Assembly: GCA_950295325.1 (NCBI GenBank)
Contig: OX485803.1
Location: 75,967,554 to 76,031,553 of the forward strand
Length of the DNA stretch: 64,000 nt
Reading direction: 5' to 3'
Source of the DNA: Polytrichum commune
Lineage: Eukaryota > Streptophyta > Polytrichopsida > Polytrichales > Polytrichaceae
Each line of letters begins with the position of its first letter. Positions within the stretch are counted from its first letter, which is position 1. The position numbers and the translations under genes were made by a program. The notes beneath the pieces are model-generated. The model was not told the origin of the DNA. It did not search any database and saw nothing but the letters and a program-made list of their open reading frames with translations. Positions 20,541-31,280 of the stretch are shown here, piece after piece.

Positions 20541-22793
20541 CAGTATAATCATGTGTTTAAGTTGCACGTTGAATACTGCCAGGACTAATTAGAAGTCAGG
20601 ATTTTCATTGGCAAATGATGTGGCAAGGTTTAAAAGTGGAGGTTCTAAGCCTCAAGCACTGACCCTCCCATTGGTACTTAGACATGAAGCAAGAATGTAG
20701 GATCTTTAAAAGTGTCGGCTTCCGCCCTTGTGATTGGTTGCTTTTAGTCTTAGCTATGATGAGGGCACGAGGAGCTGCATTAACAAAAACCAATGATAAG
20801 ATAGATGAGTAGTAAAGCATTTGGGGATGGGACAAAAACTATCCAACATTCATTGGTTGGTAGATAAAACAACGAACATGTGTATAAACTACGTAACTGA
20901 AACCTACTTGAAAATCTCCGGAGCAAGTTCTTGTAGGTGCATTGGGATAGCTGGATACCTCCGCTATAACCGAGAGAGCTTTACCCGGTTTTTAGGAAAG
21001 ACTTTGGTTCTTTGGTGAAGTTGGGTGGGAAGGGGGCATAAGCTTACTACCATCAACTCCAAGGAAAATACTTGATAAAAATGAAGGTGGAGTTGCAGTG
21101 TCATGGTTTGGCCCCACATTAATTCTATCATTTGGGGGCTTGTGTCAAACCTTCACAAGCTCTAAATGCTTGAGAAGTGGGGGAGTAGAGCCCTAAATTG
21201 TTATTCCTATGTTTTAGGGTTTGAAGTTTAGTTTGAGTTGGTTGGTGAGCTCAAAGTTGTTCTTTTGAAGTTAGTAGGTAGTAGGGTGTTTGGATTGTAC
21301 CTTAATTTTTCATGTTGAGTATGTAGTCGCCAATTTGGAATTGCTCTGGGAAGTGAAGAGCGTTGAAGAACAGTTTAGGTTTTGCACTTAAATTTGAGGT
21401 GTCTATGCACATCACATATTTGGATGCAAGGTGAGGTATGTATTTCAAAAGAAATTTCTGCATACAATTGAATCAAGCTGATCCAATCCAGCTGGGTTTA
21501 AGTTAGGTCAGACGGTTTTAGAAGTAATTCAGTTGATGGGTTTTTTTGATCTCAAGAAGTTTTTGATGAGTTTCTTATCATCTCTGGGTAAGTTAATGCT
21601 GTAGGATGTCAAGAGCTCGCAAGAGATTTGTTGAACATATTCAATGGAATGCATGTGATCATGTCTTATGTGGGTTTGTATTGCTGTTGACTCTCTGAAC
21701 GTTCGTCGCATAGGAGATTAAAAGGTAAATCCGTGCTTGGATGTTTACCACGGAGTTTTAGATGAGTGTTTTTGTTTTTCCCACTGTATGTGGAAGAATC
21801 ATGTCCACAGCTGTTTGCTTCTGATGGCCTTCAAGTTGTCAAATTTGTTTAGCATCGAGTCTATACATGTCATAGGATCAATGCAAGTGTTCTTTCGCAA
21901 AACTTTTCGGTTGTTGCTGCAAATTAGGTCTGTATTTTTTCCAGAAGAAATGAGATGATGAAGAGACTGGGAGGTGGCTCTGAAGATTAGTTTAGCATTG
22001 TGGTCCGAAAACTGATGGTGCCTTGAGTCTTTCTTTGTCCAGCAGATCTATGTCAAGAACTTAAGTAAGGTAAGCAGGCCATAGACGGACACTTTTAGCT
22101 CTTGCACCCACATCTTGTAGGATGTGAAACAAGCAATTAGTGCAAGATGATTAGCATATTCAAATCGCTCCCATAGTCATTTCCCTCATAGAATTTCGGA
22201 GCTGTGTGAGGATCCTCTTTCTTATTGAATGGTCGTATAGGCCTTCCCAAATATGTTGACTTATTGAACCTAGAATGATTAGCAAATTTTTATCCAATCT
22301 CCTTCAAACACATGATGCCTTTTTGGTGTCCGTTCAAAGATCCTCACCTACGCACACACCACTCATATATAGGTATCTGTTTAAGATAAGTAACCGAATT
22401 AGGCCCGCTTACCTTATATGCAAGCCAACCCTTTTAGATTCCCAAATTCTGTGTAAGTATGTGCTTCCCAATGTTTTGTCAGAGTAGCTGCAGTTTGCAA
22501 TCATGTAATTTTGTGTCGCTGAATTATTTCCAGCTGCTTTCAGAATGATGTAATTAGTGCTTCTTGGACTCGGAACGGTGCTCTATGCAATTTTGAAGGG
22601 CTCTTAAGTGTCCCTTGCTTGTGCACTCACAAGTAAGAGACCCTACAGCAGTCAGAAGGTAAGTAGGTTTCGTGTCATATTTGTCTTCCATGTTTACAAA
22701 GGGTTTATGGTTTCCGGTACATTACTACTTGAGGAGGGATTGGCAAATTTAGGGTTTTAGTTTGGTGTCTGACCTTTGCTATCCCCAAAGCAG
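20541..22793. other. Region upstream of the F-box gene, possible spliced 5' leader
   Basis: No protein-coding frame is credible. Several good splice signals on the plus strand suggest non-coding leader exons: donors AAAG/GTAAAT near 21724, TAAG/GTAAGC at 22070 and AGAAG/GTAAGT at 22659, with pyrimidine-AG acceptors between them (for example near 22042). The promoter cannot be placed from sequence alone. Exon structure is inference. Confidence 0.3.
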
Positions 22794-22900
22794 GTCACAT
22801 TATACACAAGGAAGCTTGGAGCTGTTCTGAAGAACGAGGCCGTCAGTTCTTGGAATTGTTGTCAAACTGATATTTGATAAATTGGTTTGCAATTGCAAAG
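22794..22900 (+). other. Candidate non-coding 5' exon of the F-box gene
   Basis: A CCCCAAAGCAG acceptor precedes 22794 and a GCAAAG/GTAAAT donor follows 22900, enclosing 107 bases. The next acceptor on the plus strand that fits is TTCTAG at 23717-23722, ten bases before the F-box ATG. The implied 0.8-kb intron would contain the MITE at 23073-23446. Confidence 0.35.
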
Positions 22901-23072
22901 GTAAATTGACAATCCCCAGCTCATTCAGACATCAATCACCGTTGCATTATTCAATTCAAGACTTTTAACGATTTCCGGTGTCCTCATAGCATTCTTAAGC
23001 ATATGTTAAGGACATTCTCTTTTCTATACTAGCTTCAAGAGATAAATTGTCAAGAATCCAGGTCTTTGATTA

Positions 23073-23446
23073 AGGTATGTGGGTGTTATTTGGTCACTTG
23101 TCTTAACCGGACACCTATATTTGACTGGTGTGTGGTTAGGTGAGAATCAAAGAACAAACACCATAAAGACACATGTTTAAAGGAGATTGGACTACGTCTT
23201 TAAAATCTATTAACTACTCCACACTCTATAGTGGACACAATTGGGAGGACCAATGTTTTTGGTCAAAGGATCAACAAACATGCACTTCCAACAACAATAA
23301 CTAAATGAGGGGAGGTCTGATTTTCAATCCCATTTTTGTTGATGCTTCATTGTAGATTTGCTAATGCAATACAAGTTTAATTGTGTGAATCAAATCCGTA
23401 GAAGTTGGAGAACATGATATATGAACCTAATATCACCAACATACCT
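23073..23446 (+). mobile_element. MITE upstream of the F-box gene
   Basis: The 374-bp element has inverted ends: AGGTATGTGGGTGTTATTTGG on the left and the inverse of AGGTATGTTGGTGATATTAGG on the right, flanked by TA on both sides. This fits a Tc1/mariner-type (Stowaway-like) insertion. A diverged copy in the same orientation is at 25987-26332. Shared internal text includes GAGAATCAAAGAACAAAC and CACAATTGGGAGGACC. It probably lies in the last 5' leader intron of the F-box gene. Confidence 0.78.
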
Positions 23447-23732
23447 TATACATGCATGAATGCCAAGCAGTCAAGTGGCAAGCTCTCATTAGTCAAGACC
23501 TCATTGTTGCCTTTCTTTGGACACAAAGCCTCCTTCCATCTTCAAAATTCAATGGAAGAGGTGCGTCCCAAATGGAATCATTCTCAGGTTTAACTGGATT
23601 ACCTAGAATTTTTCCATTTGCAATAGAACCCAAATAAGCTACTCAAGAATGTTTGGAGGCTACTATGGTGGTGATGATCCCTAACTGGATGGTGGGTGTA
23701 CCTGTAATGTGTCCTATTCTAGGTTGGAAGTG

Positions 23733-24866
23733 ATGGCCATGGAAATATTGGAGCCTGCAATTTGGGAATCTCTTCCCAAGGACCTCTTGCACCTTGTGTT
23801 GGCTCATCTTGATGTACCTGGAATCAGTCAGCTTCGGCAACTTTCCAAGCACTGGAAGAGAGAAGTAGACACAATTGGGTCTGACTTCAGTCGTGCACTT
23901 GAATCAACAGCGTACCCCAACATGTTTGGTCTCGTTTCATGGAAGGATCCTGGTGACTTCTGTTGCCAAGTTTTTGATGTAAAATTGAACCGAATGCATG
24001 GTTTCGACATTCATGTTGCAGACGATTATTGCATCACACCAGGTGCAACTGATGGAGGACTGGTTTGCTTCGTCTCCGAACAAACTCGAAAACCTCTGAG
24101 GGTTTTTGTGGTTAACCCCTTAACAAGGCAGACGAAAGAGCTTCCTCCTTTAATTGACATGAGAGGAAACGAAAGAACGTGCACTGTCCAGCCTACAATG
24201 GTTCACCTCTCTCTGGACCGGGAAACAAAATCTTACAAAGTTTTTGTTGTGGGTTACATGCAAAGTGGAGAAAGGGGGCTCTTTGCACAAATATATGACT
24301 CCAACACCACACAATGGATTTTGGTGGGACCAGAATTGCAGTTGTGTGGCCGTGTTTTGGGGGTTAAATATGATTGGGATGAAGATCATGAATATTACTC
24401 AGGGGAGCGCCAAGGACCAATTGTATATGAGTTTGCAGAGCATCAGCTTCAGCATTACGGTGCTGATGACATTGCGCAAGGACCACTTGTGAAATCCTAT
24501 GCTCTATTGAGTGAACGCCTTTTTGTGTTGCACTACGAGGCTCGTCCAGGCCCAGCAAGTTTGTCACCTGAAATTTGTTTCGTAATCTCAGAGTACCATC
24601 TCCCCAAAAATGCGACTGTGTGGGTGAAAGTTGAGACGCACGGCTGCTGCCCTTTCGACCACTGGCTGGAGGGGACCAATCATTACAATGTGTCAATTCA
24701 TGCGGGCAACAGGTTTTTGTTGATTGGAAAGGTTGACGAGAAGTATGAATATGAATGGCTTTACGATTTGTCGACTTTCAAGTGGCAGAGGCTTCCAGCA
24801 GTACAGCATTGTGATAATGGGCCGTTGGATTTGATGTGTGAGCTTAGCTGGAACGCTATACCTTAA
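23733..24866 (+). CDS. F-box protein with kelch/galactose-oxidase-like C-terminal region
   Basis: The protein has 377 residues in a single coding exon. Residues about 11-50 are an F-box (WESLPKDLLHLVLAHL, then RQLSKHWKRE), which in this family binds SKP1 and places the protein in an SCF ubiquitin ligase as the substrate-recruiting subunit. The rest reads as an F-box-associated beta-propeller-like region: a VVNPLTRQTKELPPL segment near 130, a mid-region YKVFVVGY, and a C-terminal YDLSTFKWQRLP. The target is unknown. I start it at ATG 23733 because the frame upstream opens only at a GTG, and a TTCTAG splice acceptor lies ten bases upstream; the ATG at 23739 is an alternative. No signal peptide or membrane segment is seen. 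The frame is intact, with normal codon use and conserved motifs, unlike every other frame here, so it is probably functional. It is flanked by two MITEs of one family. Confidence 0.92.
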   Translation: MAMEILEPAIWESLPKDLLHLVLAHLDVPGISQLRQLSKHWKREVDTIGSDFSRALESTAYPNMFGLVSWKDPGDFCCQVFDVKLNRMHGFDIHVADDYCITPGATDGGLVCFVSEQTRKPLRVFVVNPLTRQTKELPPLIDMRGNERTCTVQPTMVHLSLDRETKSYKVFVVGYMQSGERGLFAQIYDSNTTQWILVGPELQLCGRVLGVKYDWDEDHEYYSGERQGPIVYEFAEHQLQHYGADDIAQGPLVKSYALLSERLFVLHYEARPGPASLSPEICFVISEYHLPKNATVWVKVETHGCCPFDHWLEGTNHYNVSIHAGNRFLLIGKVDEKYEYEWLYDLSTFKWQRLPAVQHCDNGPLDLMCELSWNAIP

Positions 24867-25986
24867 GTTAGATCACAGATATGTTTTGTCTAGGTAATTT
24901 TGTCTCCATGTAATTTTGTCTAGGTAATTTGAGACGAACTGGCATTTTTCCATAGCTCAGTGCAGCATTTTGGAACAAAACTTATAAAGGACTCATATAA
25001 GAGGAACGCAAATGGCAGTGCCATTTTCTTTCAGCAATTCCTGATAGGAGATTGCTTCTCGAATTCAAAGAGGCCATGTTTAAGGGATTTGACCAGAATC
25101 TTAATAGCCCATCGATCTAGAGGTTCGGAAAGTTGCTTAGGGCATTTTGGACTGTGTCTTGTCATATGTACAGGTTAGCAAGCTTGTTCGGCAATTTATG
25201 GGGGTTCAACTCCTCCACAAGTTTTTGATGTCTACAGTGTTCATACTGTCAACATGAAATAATGTAGCATCTGTTTTAGGATTTTCTTGTATGCATTTTG
25301 AATTGCAACAATCTACACATGACGCTCACTCAGCACTACATTTTTCTAAAGTTTCTCATGTGGTCTCAGATTGTGAATGAATCTACTAGGCATGATATGA
25401 AGCATTCAAGCTTTCGTGAGATCTCCAAGGCTTTTTTTTGTGCGCATCTAATTACAGATCTTAAGATAGCTTAGTCTTCTCAGAAGAGATGCTGAGTCTG
25501 TTCATGGTTCCTCCATGCAGTGTAAATCTTGCTGTAATTCTTGATTTATGCACTTTTATATGTACGCAGAAACTGGTGACAGAACTGCGAAGATCATCAA
25601 GGGAAGGAAACAAGAATGTAGACTTATGGGTAAGCTTTATGTTCCAATCCACTCAATAAATTCAGGCTGCAGCTGCACCGCTTTTGTGAGTATTTGTATG
25701 AATTCCTTTATACCACATTATTTTGGCCTCTGCGGTGTCATGTGGTTGTCATAGAATGTTTTTGTCATGCCATTTGAGCAGGAAAATAAGTGGTTACTAA
25801 TAGCATGAAAAGTTTGTGAATCCCAACCACAATCCAAGATTATGACCGAGTACTTTCGCCGTTTATCTACTTGCTTTATAGGTGAATAGAACCTTCACAT
25901 TGATTATTTTATTCATTTATTTCTTCCTTAGTTATTTTATGCTCAAATTTGAGACTCTTAACCTTGCCTTTGTTAATAATGATGTA
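24867..25986 (+). other. 3' region of the F-box gene with a possible downstream exon
   Basis: After the stop, TTTTGTCTAGGTAATTT occurs twice, 30 bp apart (24884, 24914). Further down, a TGTACGCAG acceptor and a TATGG/GTAAGC donor bound a candidate exon at 25570-25629. If it is spliced to the F-box transcript, the 3' UTR contains introns, which can trigger nonsense-mediated decay; alternatively it belongs to another transcript. No coding frame is credible. Confidence 0.3.
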
Positions 25987-26332
25987 GGGGTAAAGGATTG
26001 TGTTTAGGATTGTGTTTATTTGGCTACTTTTCTTAATTGGACCCTTATATTTAATGGGTGTGGTTCAATGAGAATCAAAGAACAAACGCCATAAAGACAC
26101 ATGTGAAAGAGATTAGACTACAACTTTTTGTTAACTAATCCACACTCAATAGTGAACACAATTGGGAGGACCTTATGTATTTAATCAAGAAATTAACAAT
26201 CCTGCACCTTTGACAATCCTATCTATATCATGGAAGGTCCACTTTTTGCTGATGCAGAACAAGTTTCGTTGAGCAATCTCATCCTTAGAAGTTGGAGTAG
26301 ATGGAAAAAAACCAAATGCCACCCACATACCT
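25987..26332 (+). mobile_element. MITE downstream of the F-box gene
   Basis: It is the second copy of the 23073-23446 element, in the same orientation, about 2.5 kb away. The right end is clear (CCACCCACATACCT followed by TA). The left end is decayed (TA then GGGGTAAAGG). Internal blocks, including GAATCAAAGAACAAAC and AATTGGGAGGACC, match the upstream copy. Confidence 0.7.
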
Positions 26333-28290
26333 TAAAGTGAGTCCATCTGCGCATGATTGGACATCTCAAGAAGGCCGATGTTGAGATTGCTCAAGAAACG
26401 TGAGGTTCTTTGCTCTTCCAAATGTTTGAAAATTCTGCTTGACTGTGACCAAGGCATCAAAAGTACAATGTGGTGCTTTGTACTAGAAGACATCACACCA
26501 CGAAAACCACGATGTTTGCCGCAAATGTCTTATAAACATAAACAGAGCTTTAGAACTATAGATCAACCCTCTACCATGCATGACATCTGTCAATTTCCAC
26601 AGCTTTAACTACCAGAACTTGCTTGTGAGCTGCTTTGATGGACTCGGAGTCCATGCCTTTACAATGGTCATCATTCATAGAAAGATTGAAGATTTGTTGT
26701 GTGCTCGATTCAAAGTTTGAAACCCACCTAATTATACTTGCTTTTTGTTCGCCTTTATTCCAACAACACTTTCTAGTTCACAGGACAATCCACCTTTCAT
26801 TGTTTCCAAAACGTTCCAGTCTAGTTTCTACCTATCTGGAACCGGAATATTGTTCACCTAAATGTAGCAAATCCTGCCATGTCTGACTTCATCATAATGT
26901 TTCGAATCCGTGCAGAAACTCTCATCTCATCATGGTGTCTCCTGCAACACACTCACTCTACTATTATTGGATTGATTGGTTGTTAGATGTTTCTCGTTAG
27001 CAACTGCAAGGATGCCGACACATCAAACTATGTCTTTGCCCGAACTTTGTATGCAAAAAGTTAAAAGGGTTCCAAGTTTGATAATTGGTCTTTACATAAC
27101 CTGAACTCAACATAGGAGCCCGACTTTAAGGTGCTGGACATTCTCGGAATCAATATGTATATACAGTGTAAAGTTTTAAGGTGTTGGGTTTAAGCGTGTA
27201 AGATTTTGAGGTGTTGTGTTTTCTCTCGCACTCATGTATTGTGTTGTTGTGTGCAAGCACCTGAACTACAATAAATAGTTGGTAAAACATAGGGTTTTGT
27301 ACATCATAGTTGATTGGCATCGATTCAAGAAATCCTGGATTTTCTATGATATAGGTTAATTTTGTGTTGACATTTTGTGAATATTATTTTGTGAACTATG
27401 CCAATATTTTATGAACATATACTAACCATTGGAATTGTACCAATTGAGGTGATGAGGTTGGCAAGAGGAGCGAAGGTCATAATGGAGTCCGAGCAACTAA
27501 GTGTTTTGGTGAAGACTTACAACATCCACTTCGAGGAGTATATAAACGGCAGAAAGAAGAAGGTGACATAGGTTGTTCCAAATGTTGTGTGGAAGAAGGT
27601 GTATGCAATTTATCTTCTTGCATATTGGGACAATTTATTATAGGGAGACTTTGAAGGAACGCATGTGAGAGGGGTTAAGACAGGGAGGTCTAACTCAAAC
27701 ATTGGTTTAAGTGAATGTTTTGTTTGAGCAGTTAAGGTATACTGATGGACAAGCTAGTCAAAATGCCTCGAAGCAGAGACAGGGTATACTCGACAGAGGG
27801 TCTAGAAAGCTACCGGCCTATAGAGCAAGCAAAATACCTTCATTTGTGTCCACTAACACAATTGCGAGTGGACCCATGATGCAGTCAACATGACGCACAT
27901 CACATGTTAAAGTTCCACATGCGACCTTGGACACGGTTGGTTCGTCAAGGACCACGGTCACAAAGGCGTTAACAAAAGAAGAGTGTCTGGGGGCACAAGC
28001 CAAAAGCATGCTAGCAATGACTAGGAATGTGAGGCTATGAGACAACCTTCTAGCCGCAAGATATAGAACCTCACATGTAAAAGCAACGAGTGTGGAAATA
28101 TAAAACATCAAGCAAGCTGTAGAGATGGGTGTGATGAGCGAAGAGGATGGGAAATCAAAGGTAGCAGAGTTGTTGGGTGTGAAATAGGGAATAACATGTA
28201 TAGTTCATGAGCAAAATTGAATCTCACCATCTATAAAGTGGCCAAGTGCATAACAATTGGTTTTGGTTATTGGACAAGAGTGTCGCAATT
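26333..28290. other. Non-coding, no gene supported
   Basis: A 33-bp imperfect duplication lies near 27160-27225 (GTGTAAGATTTTGAGGTGTT-like). A plus-strand stretch near 27450-27640 reads ESEQLSVLVKTYNIHFEEY before stops, but I do not recognise it. Overlapping frames at 27711-28111 have no support. Confidence 0.35.
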
Positions 28291-28299
28291 TGGGTTTTA

Positions 28300-28470
28300 T
28301 GTGATGTGAGTGAGTGAATAGACATGCACATGTGTTGTGGAAGAATGAGCAAGACTTGCTCAGTGATGTAAGTGAGTGGCTTAGACTTGCACATGTATTC
28401 CTAAACCATGCTCTACATTAAGGTTGTGTGACGTATGTGATGTGAGTGAATGAGTGAGCATCATACACTC
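28300..28470 (+). repeat. Degenerate GTGAGTGA-rich repeat
   Basis: GATGTGAGTGAGTG-like blocks followed by ACTTGCACATGT-like text recur about 60-80 bp apart, with a third partial copy near 28440. Confidence 0.55.
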
Positions 28471-29686
28471 AAGACCCAAGAAGTATGGAATGCCAAAATT
28501 TATCCATGAGGACACTCTACATTTGGGATTGTGTTAAGCCGGACCACACCACCTTCTAGAAATTTCCTTCCCATCCATGGGCTTGGTTTAGATCAACTTG
28601 ATCACCAACAACAATGTGATCAAAATCCATCTGGCATTGGTATACGAAGTTGGTCAAAATTCCCGCCCCCGGGGGGTGGACTCTTTTTTGGAAACCTAAA
28701 TGACGTGCGTGTGCCACAACTATGAAAATCAAACCCCCTAAATACAAGAAGTCTATAGAGAAGAACAAATGTATATGTATTAATGGCAAGCTAGAAAATG
28801 GACTCATGTATTTATACTAACCTCTTCAATGTAATGTAATAAATTCCTCCACTACATATAATAGCATTGACTTAGATACGCATTTAATTACATGTAAAAC
28901 CCATTTTCACTTTCCAATGAAGAAGTCATTAAGCATTTTTTCATCCATAGCATGTAAGTCAATGATTGCATTAGGCAAACAAAGACAAAAACACAATAAT
29001 TTAGCCACAATCTACAAAGAAAAACTCAAGGGAGCCCATGAGCGCTCCAAGAGCCTCAAGTTTGTAAAAACCTAGAACTCAAATACAAACCCCAACAAGA
29101 ATGGACAACCTAAGGTGGGGGTCCTAAAGTCGACCCCTATGTCAGAAGCACCTTTTTAGGTGTTTTTACCATTCACAGCACTGCGAGCGGTCGTTTTAAT
29201 GTTGCCAGCAATCGGTTTTAGAAATCCACCCAGTGGATATACCACGTACCCTATGTGCAAGTGTTGGTCACTCTACAAGGTTTCCTTTAAAATTTTGTAG
29301 GAAATCATAAACATGCCGGAATTTTTTATTTTTTCATAGTTGCTCTTGCACCAGCTTTGCGGAGCGCTCAAAATTTATAAAAAAATAGTTTCAGCATCCC
29401 AACTAGGCACATTTGAAATTTGGACGGAAATAGCCACCCCTACCTTAGTCATTAAGGCCTATTACCCTACGACAACAATGGATGAAAATGTGAATTGAAT
29501 GAAACTAACAACCCTATTGTCAAAAAAAATTCTGAACCCTAGGGCCACATGTTGTACATCTACCTTGACTTCAACATTCTTAATAGCTTTTAAAATGTAC
29601 ACACCAAAGAAAAACAATACATCTCCCTTATGTATACTATGTACCCTAATGCCTCAAATAACACTCCTTCTTACACTCACATTAGT
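28471..29686. other. Non-coding, no gene seen
   Basis: A CCCCCGGGGGG palindrome lies near 28670. The 146-codon plus frame at 29499-29939 is the antisense of the transposase relic beginning at 29687 and is rejected. Confidence 0.4.
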
Positions 29687-30145
29687 TCATACGGGATATG
29701 AAGAGTCCACCCCCTGGGTTGCTGCCACCCTAAACAAGTGGTTGTATTTACGCTTTGTGGCATCGAAGCGCTTCATGAGACGTCTCAAATTCAACTTCAA
29801 GCCGCCGATACCCCACTCCACCCCCACTTGGTATCCAACATGCATCTTGTTGTATGCCGTGAGAGCTCCTTCATCCATATCTGGAGAGTGTTCAACTTGC
29901 CCTAAATGTTACATGATGAACATATTCTCATCAAGATAACCATGGTCTCCAAGATAGTGCCTAAAGTAGCCATCGGTATTTCTAAAGAAAACACGACATC
30001 TTCTATAGAAGTTGGAGTGATGAAGAATTGTGGCATCATGATAGGAACCTGGGAAACCTAAATCCAAGTGCATGAATAAATCCTTGTGCAATACAATTAC
30101 CGTATTGTTTAAATAATACATCTTCTTCCTACCATTGAACCACAT
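29687..30145 (-). pseudogene. PIF/Harbinger transposase (DDE_4 type), C-terminal half
   Basis: A single minus-strand frame is interrupted by one TAA. The first part has DLGFPGSYHDATIL (second catalytic Asp region) and YLGDHGYLDENMFIM (the GD.GY motif). After the stop it continues AYNKMHVGYQVGVEWGIGG with the expected catalytic Glu, then LRRLMKRFDATK. The N-terminal part with the first Asp is missing: similarity ends near 30.17 kb, just before a repeat end at 30195. The frame is otherwise undamaged, so this copy is younger than the other Harbinger relics. Harbinger transposases cut and paste DNA at 3-bp TWA sites, matching the MITEs at 18.9 and 56.5 kb. Confidence 0.8.
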
Positions 30146-30194
30146 AGAATGTTGAGAATTATTCTACGGTTTACGATTCTTGATAAGCATTTTA

Positions 30195-30425
30195 GGGGAG
30201 TGTTATCTTGTGGGTTGTGAGCAATGAGCGGTGAACGTGAGCAATAACTTGTGAGCGGTGAGGAAGGCCAAACATTTGGTAATAAGTCCATTGGGTATCC
30301 TATAACTGTGGTATTTTGGCATGAAGGATAACAATTTTAAGGTTCAATAAAAAGAAGGATGGGAAGGATACACAATATGAATGCTAGATTGTGCGTAGTG
30401 AGAAATGAACATTGAGTAATGAACA
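30195..30425 (+). repeat. GGGGAGTG end with 7-bp repeat arrays
   Basis: After TTA at 30192-30194, a GGGGAGTGTTATCTTG end leads into seven consecutive 7-bp units of RTGAGYR type (30217-30265). Another five lie at 30391-30425. The same design forms both ends of the element at 44503-45890. The opposite inverted end was not found nearby, so this copy is incomplete. Confidence 0.65.
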
Positions 30426-30868
30426 ACGAAAAAAGAAAAATATGTACACGACTATGGACATTTATATTATTGCACAAATTTTCATAATTTATATATTATC
30501 ACATACAAATTTTCATAGTTGTATTGCATGCCCTATGACGTCTTGATAATGATTATCATTGACATTCATAGTATGAACAATTAAAAAAATGAATCAAAAC
30601 GTATTGCAAAGGATACTTAATTTTGTAATAAGTCAATAATACAACAAAAATTTAGAGAGTGCACAGAAGATAGAGTTGGACACAATATATGTGTAACTCC
30701 AAGGTATAGCATAAGTGAAAATATATTAAAGAAATGGTACCAATAATGAACCTTTCGTAATGACAATTGACATGTGTTGACAAAAAACTAACCATCATTA
30801 TAACTTGTCGTGATGAATGCTAAACATGATTTGGCCTTTATCTTTATGTAATTTAAAACTCGCCGATC

Positions 30869-31280
30869 CACGGGGAGGTCACTCCATTGTCAAGTTGAAA
30901 ACCACGTGCGAACAAAGTTTGCTACCCCTATATTATATGCCATAGATCATTTTAAAATTTATGATATTTTTTCTATATGTACATATCCATTGATAATATC
31001 TTTTGTATATTTTTTTGAAATTTTTAGTCATCTCCATTTTCTCTAGTAATTTTTTTAGTTCAATTCTGCGTCATTCTAGTTAGAAACGGTATGTTTTCTA
31101 GAAAAAAAAAAATTATCAATTTTGGTTATCAATTTTTACTATGTAATAGATACCATGTATATGTACTCATATATATTTTTTGATAGAAGTTTGACCCATT
31201 TTGTTGATGCAACTTAGAAAAAGTAGATTTTTTTTGTTCGCACGTGGTTTTCAACTTGACAATGGAGTGACCTCCCCGTG
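30869..31280. mobile_element. 412-bp MITE with perfect 48-bp TIRs and 8-bp target duplication
   Basis: The arms 30869-30916 and 31233-31280 are exact reverse complements over 48 bp, starting CACGGGGAGGTCAC. They are flanked by identical 8-bp CGCCGATC (30861-30868, 31281-31288). An 8-bp duplication fits the hAT or P superfamilies. The interior is AT-rich and non-coding. Perfect ends indicate a recent insertion compared with the other elements here. Confidence 0.93.

Noticed and set aside
24364-24696. 110-codon minus-strand frame
   Set aside because: Antisense shadow of the F-box coding sequence.
23073-26332. The two flanking repeats as LTRs of a retroelement that captured the F-box gene
   Set aside because: Each copy has its own inverted ends and TA flanks, so they are two MITEs, not LTRs; no retroelement coding lies between them.
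29499-29939. 146-codon plus-strand frame
   Set aside because: Lies antisense to the Harbinger transposase relic, whose motifs are unambiguous on the minus strand.
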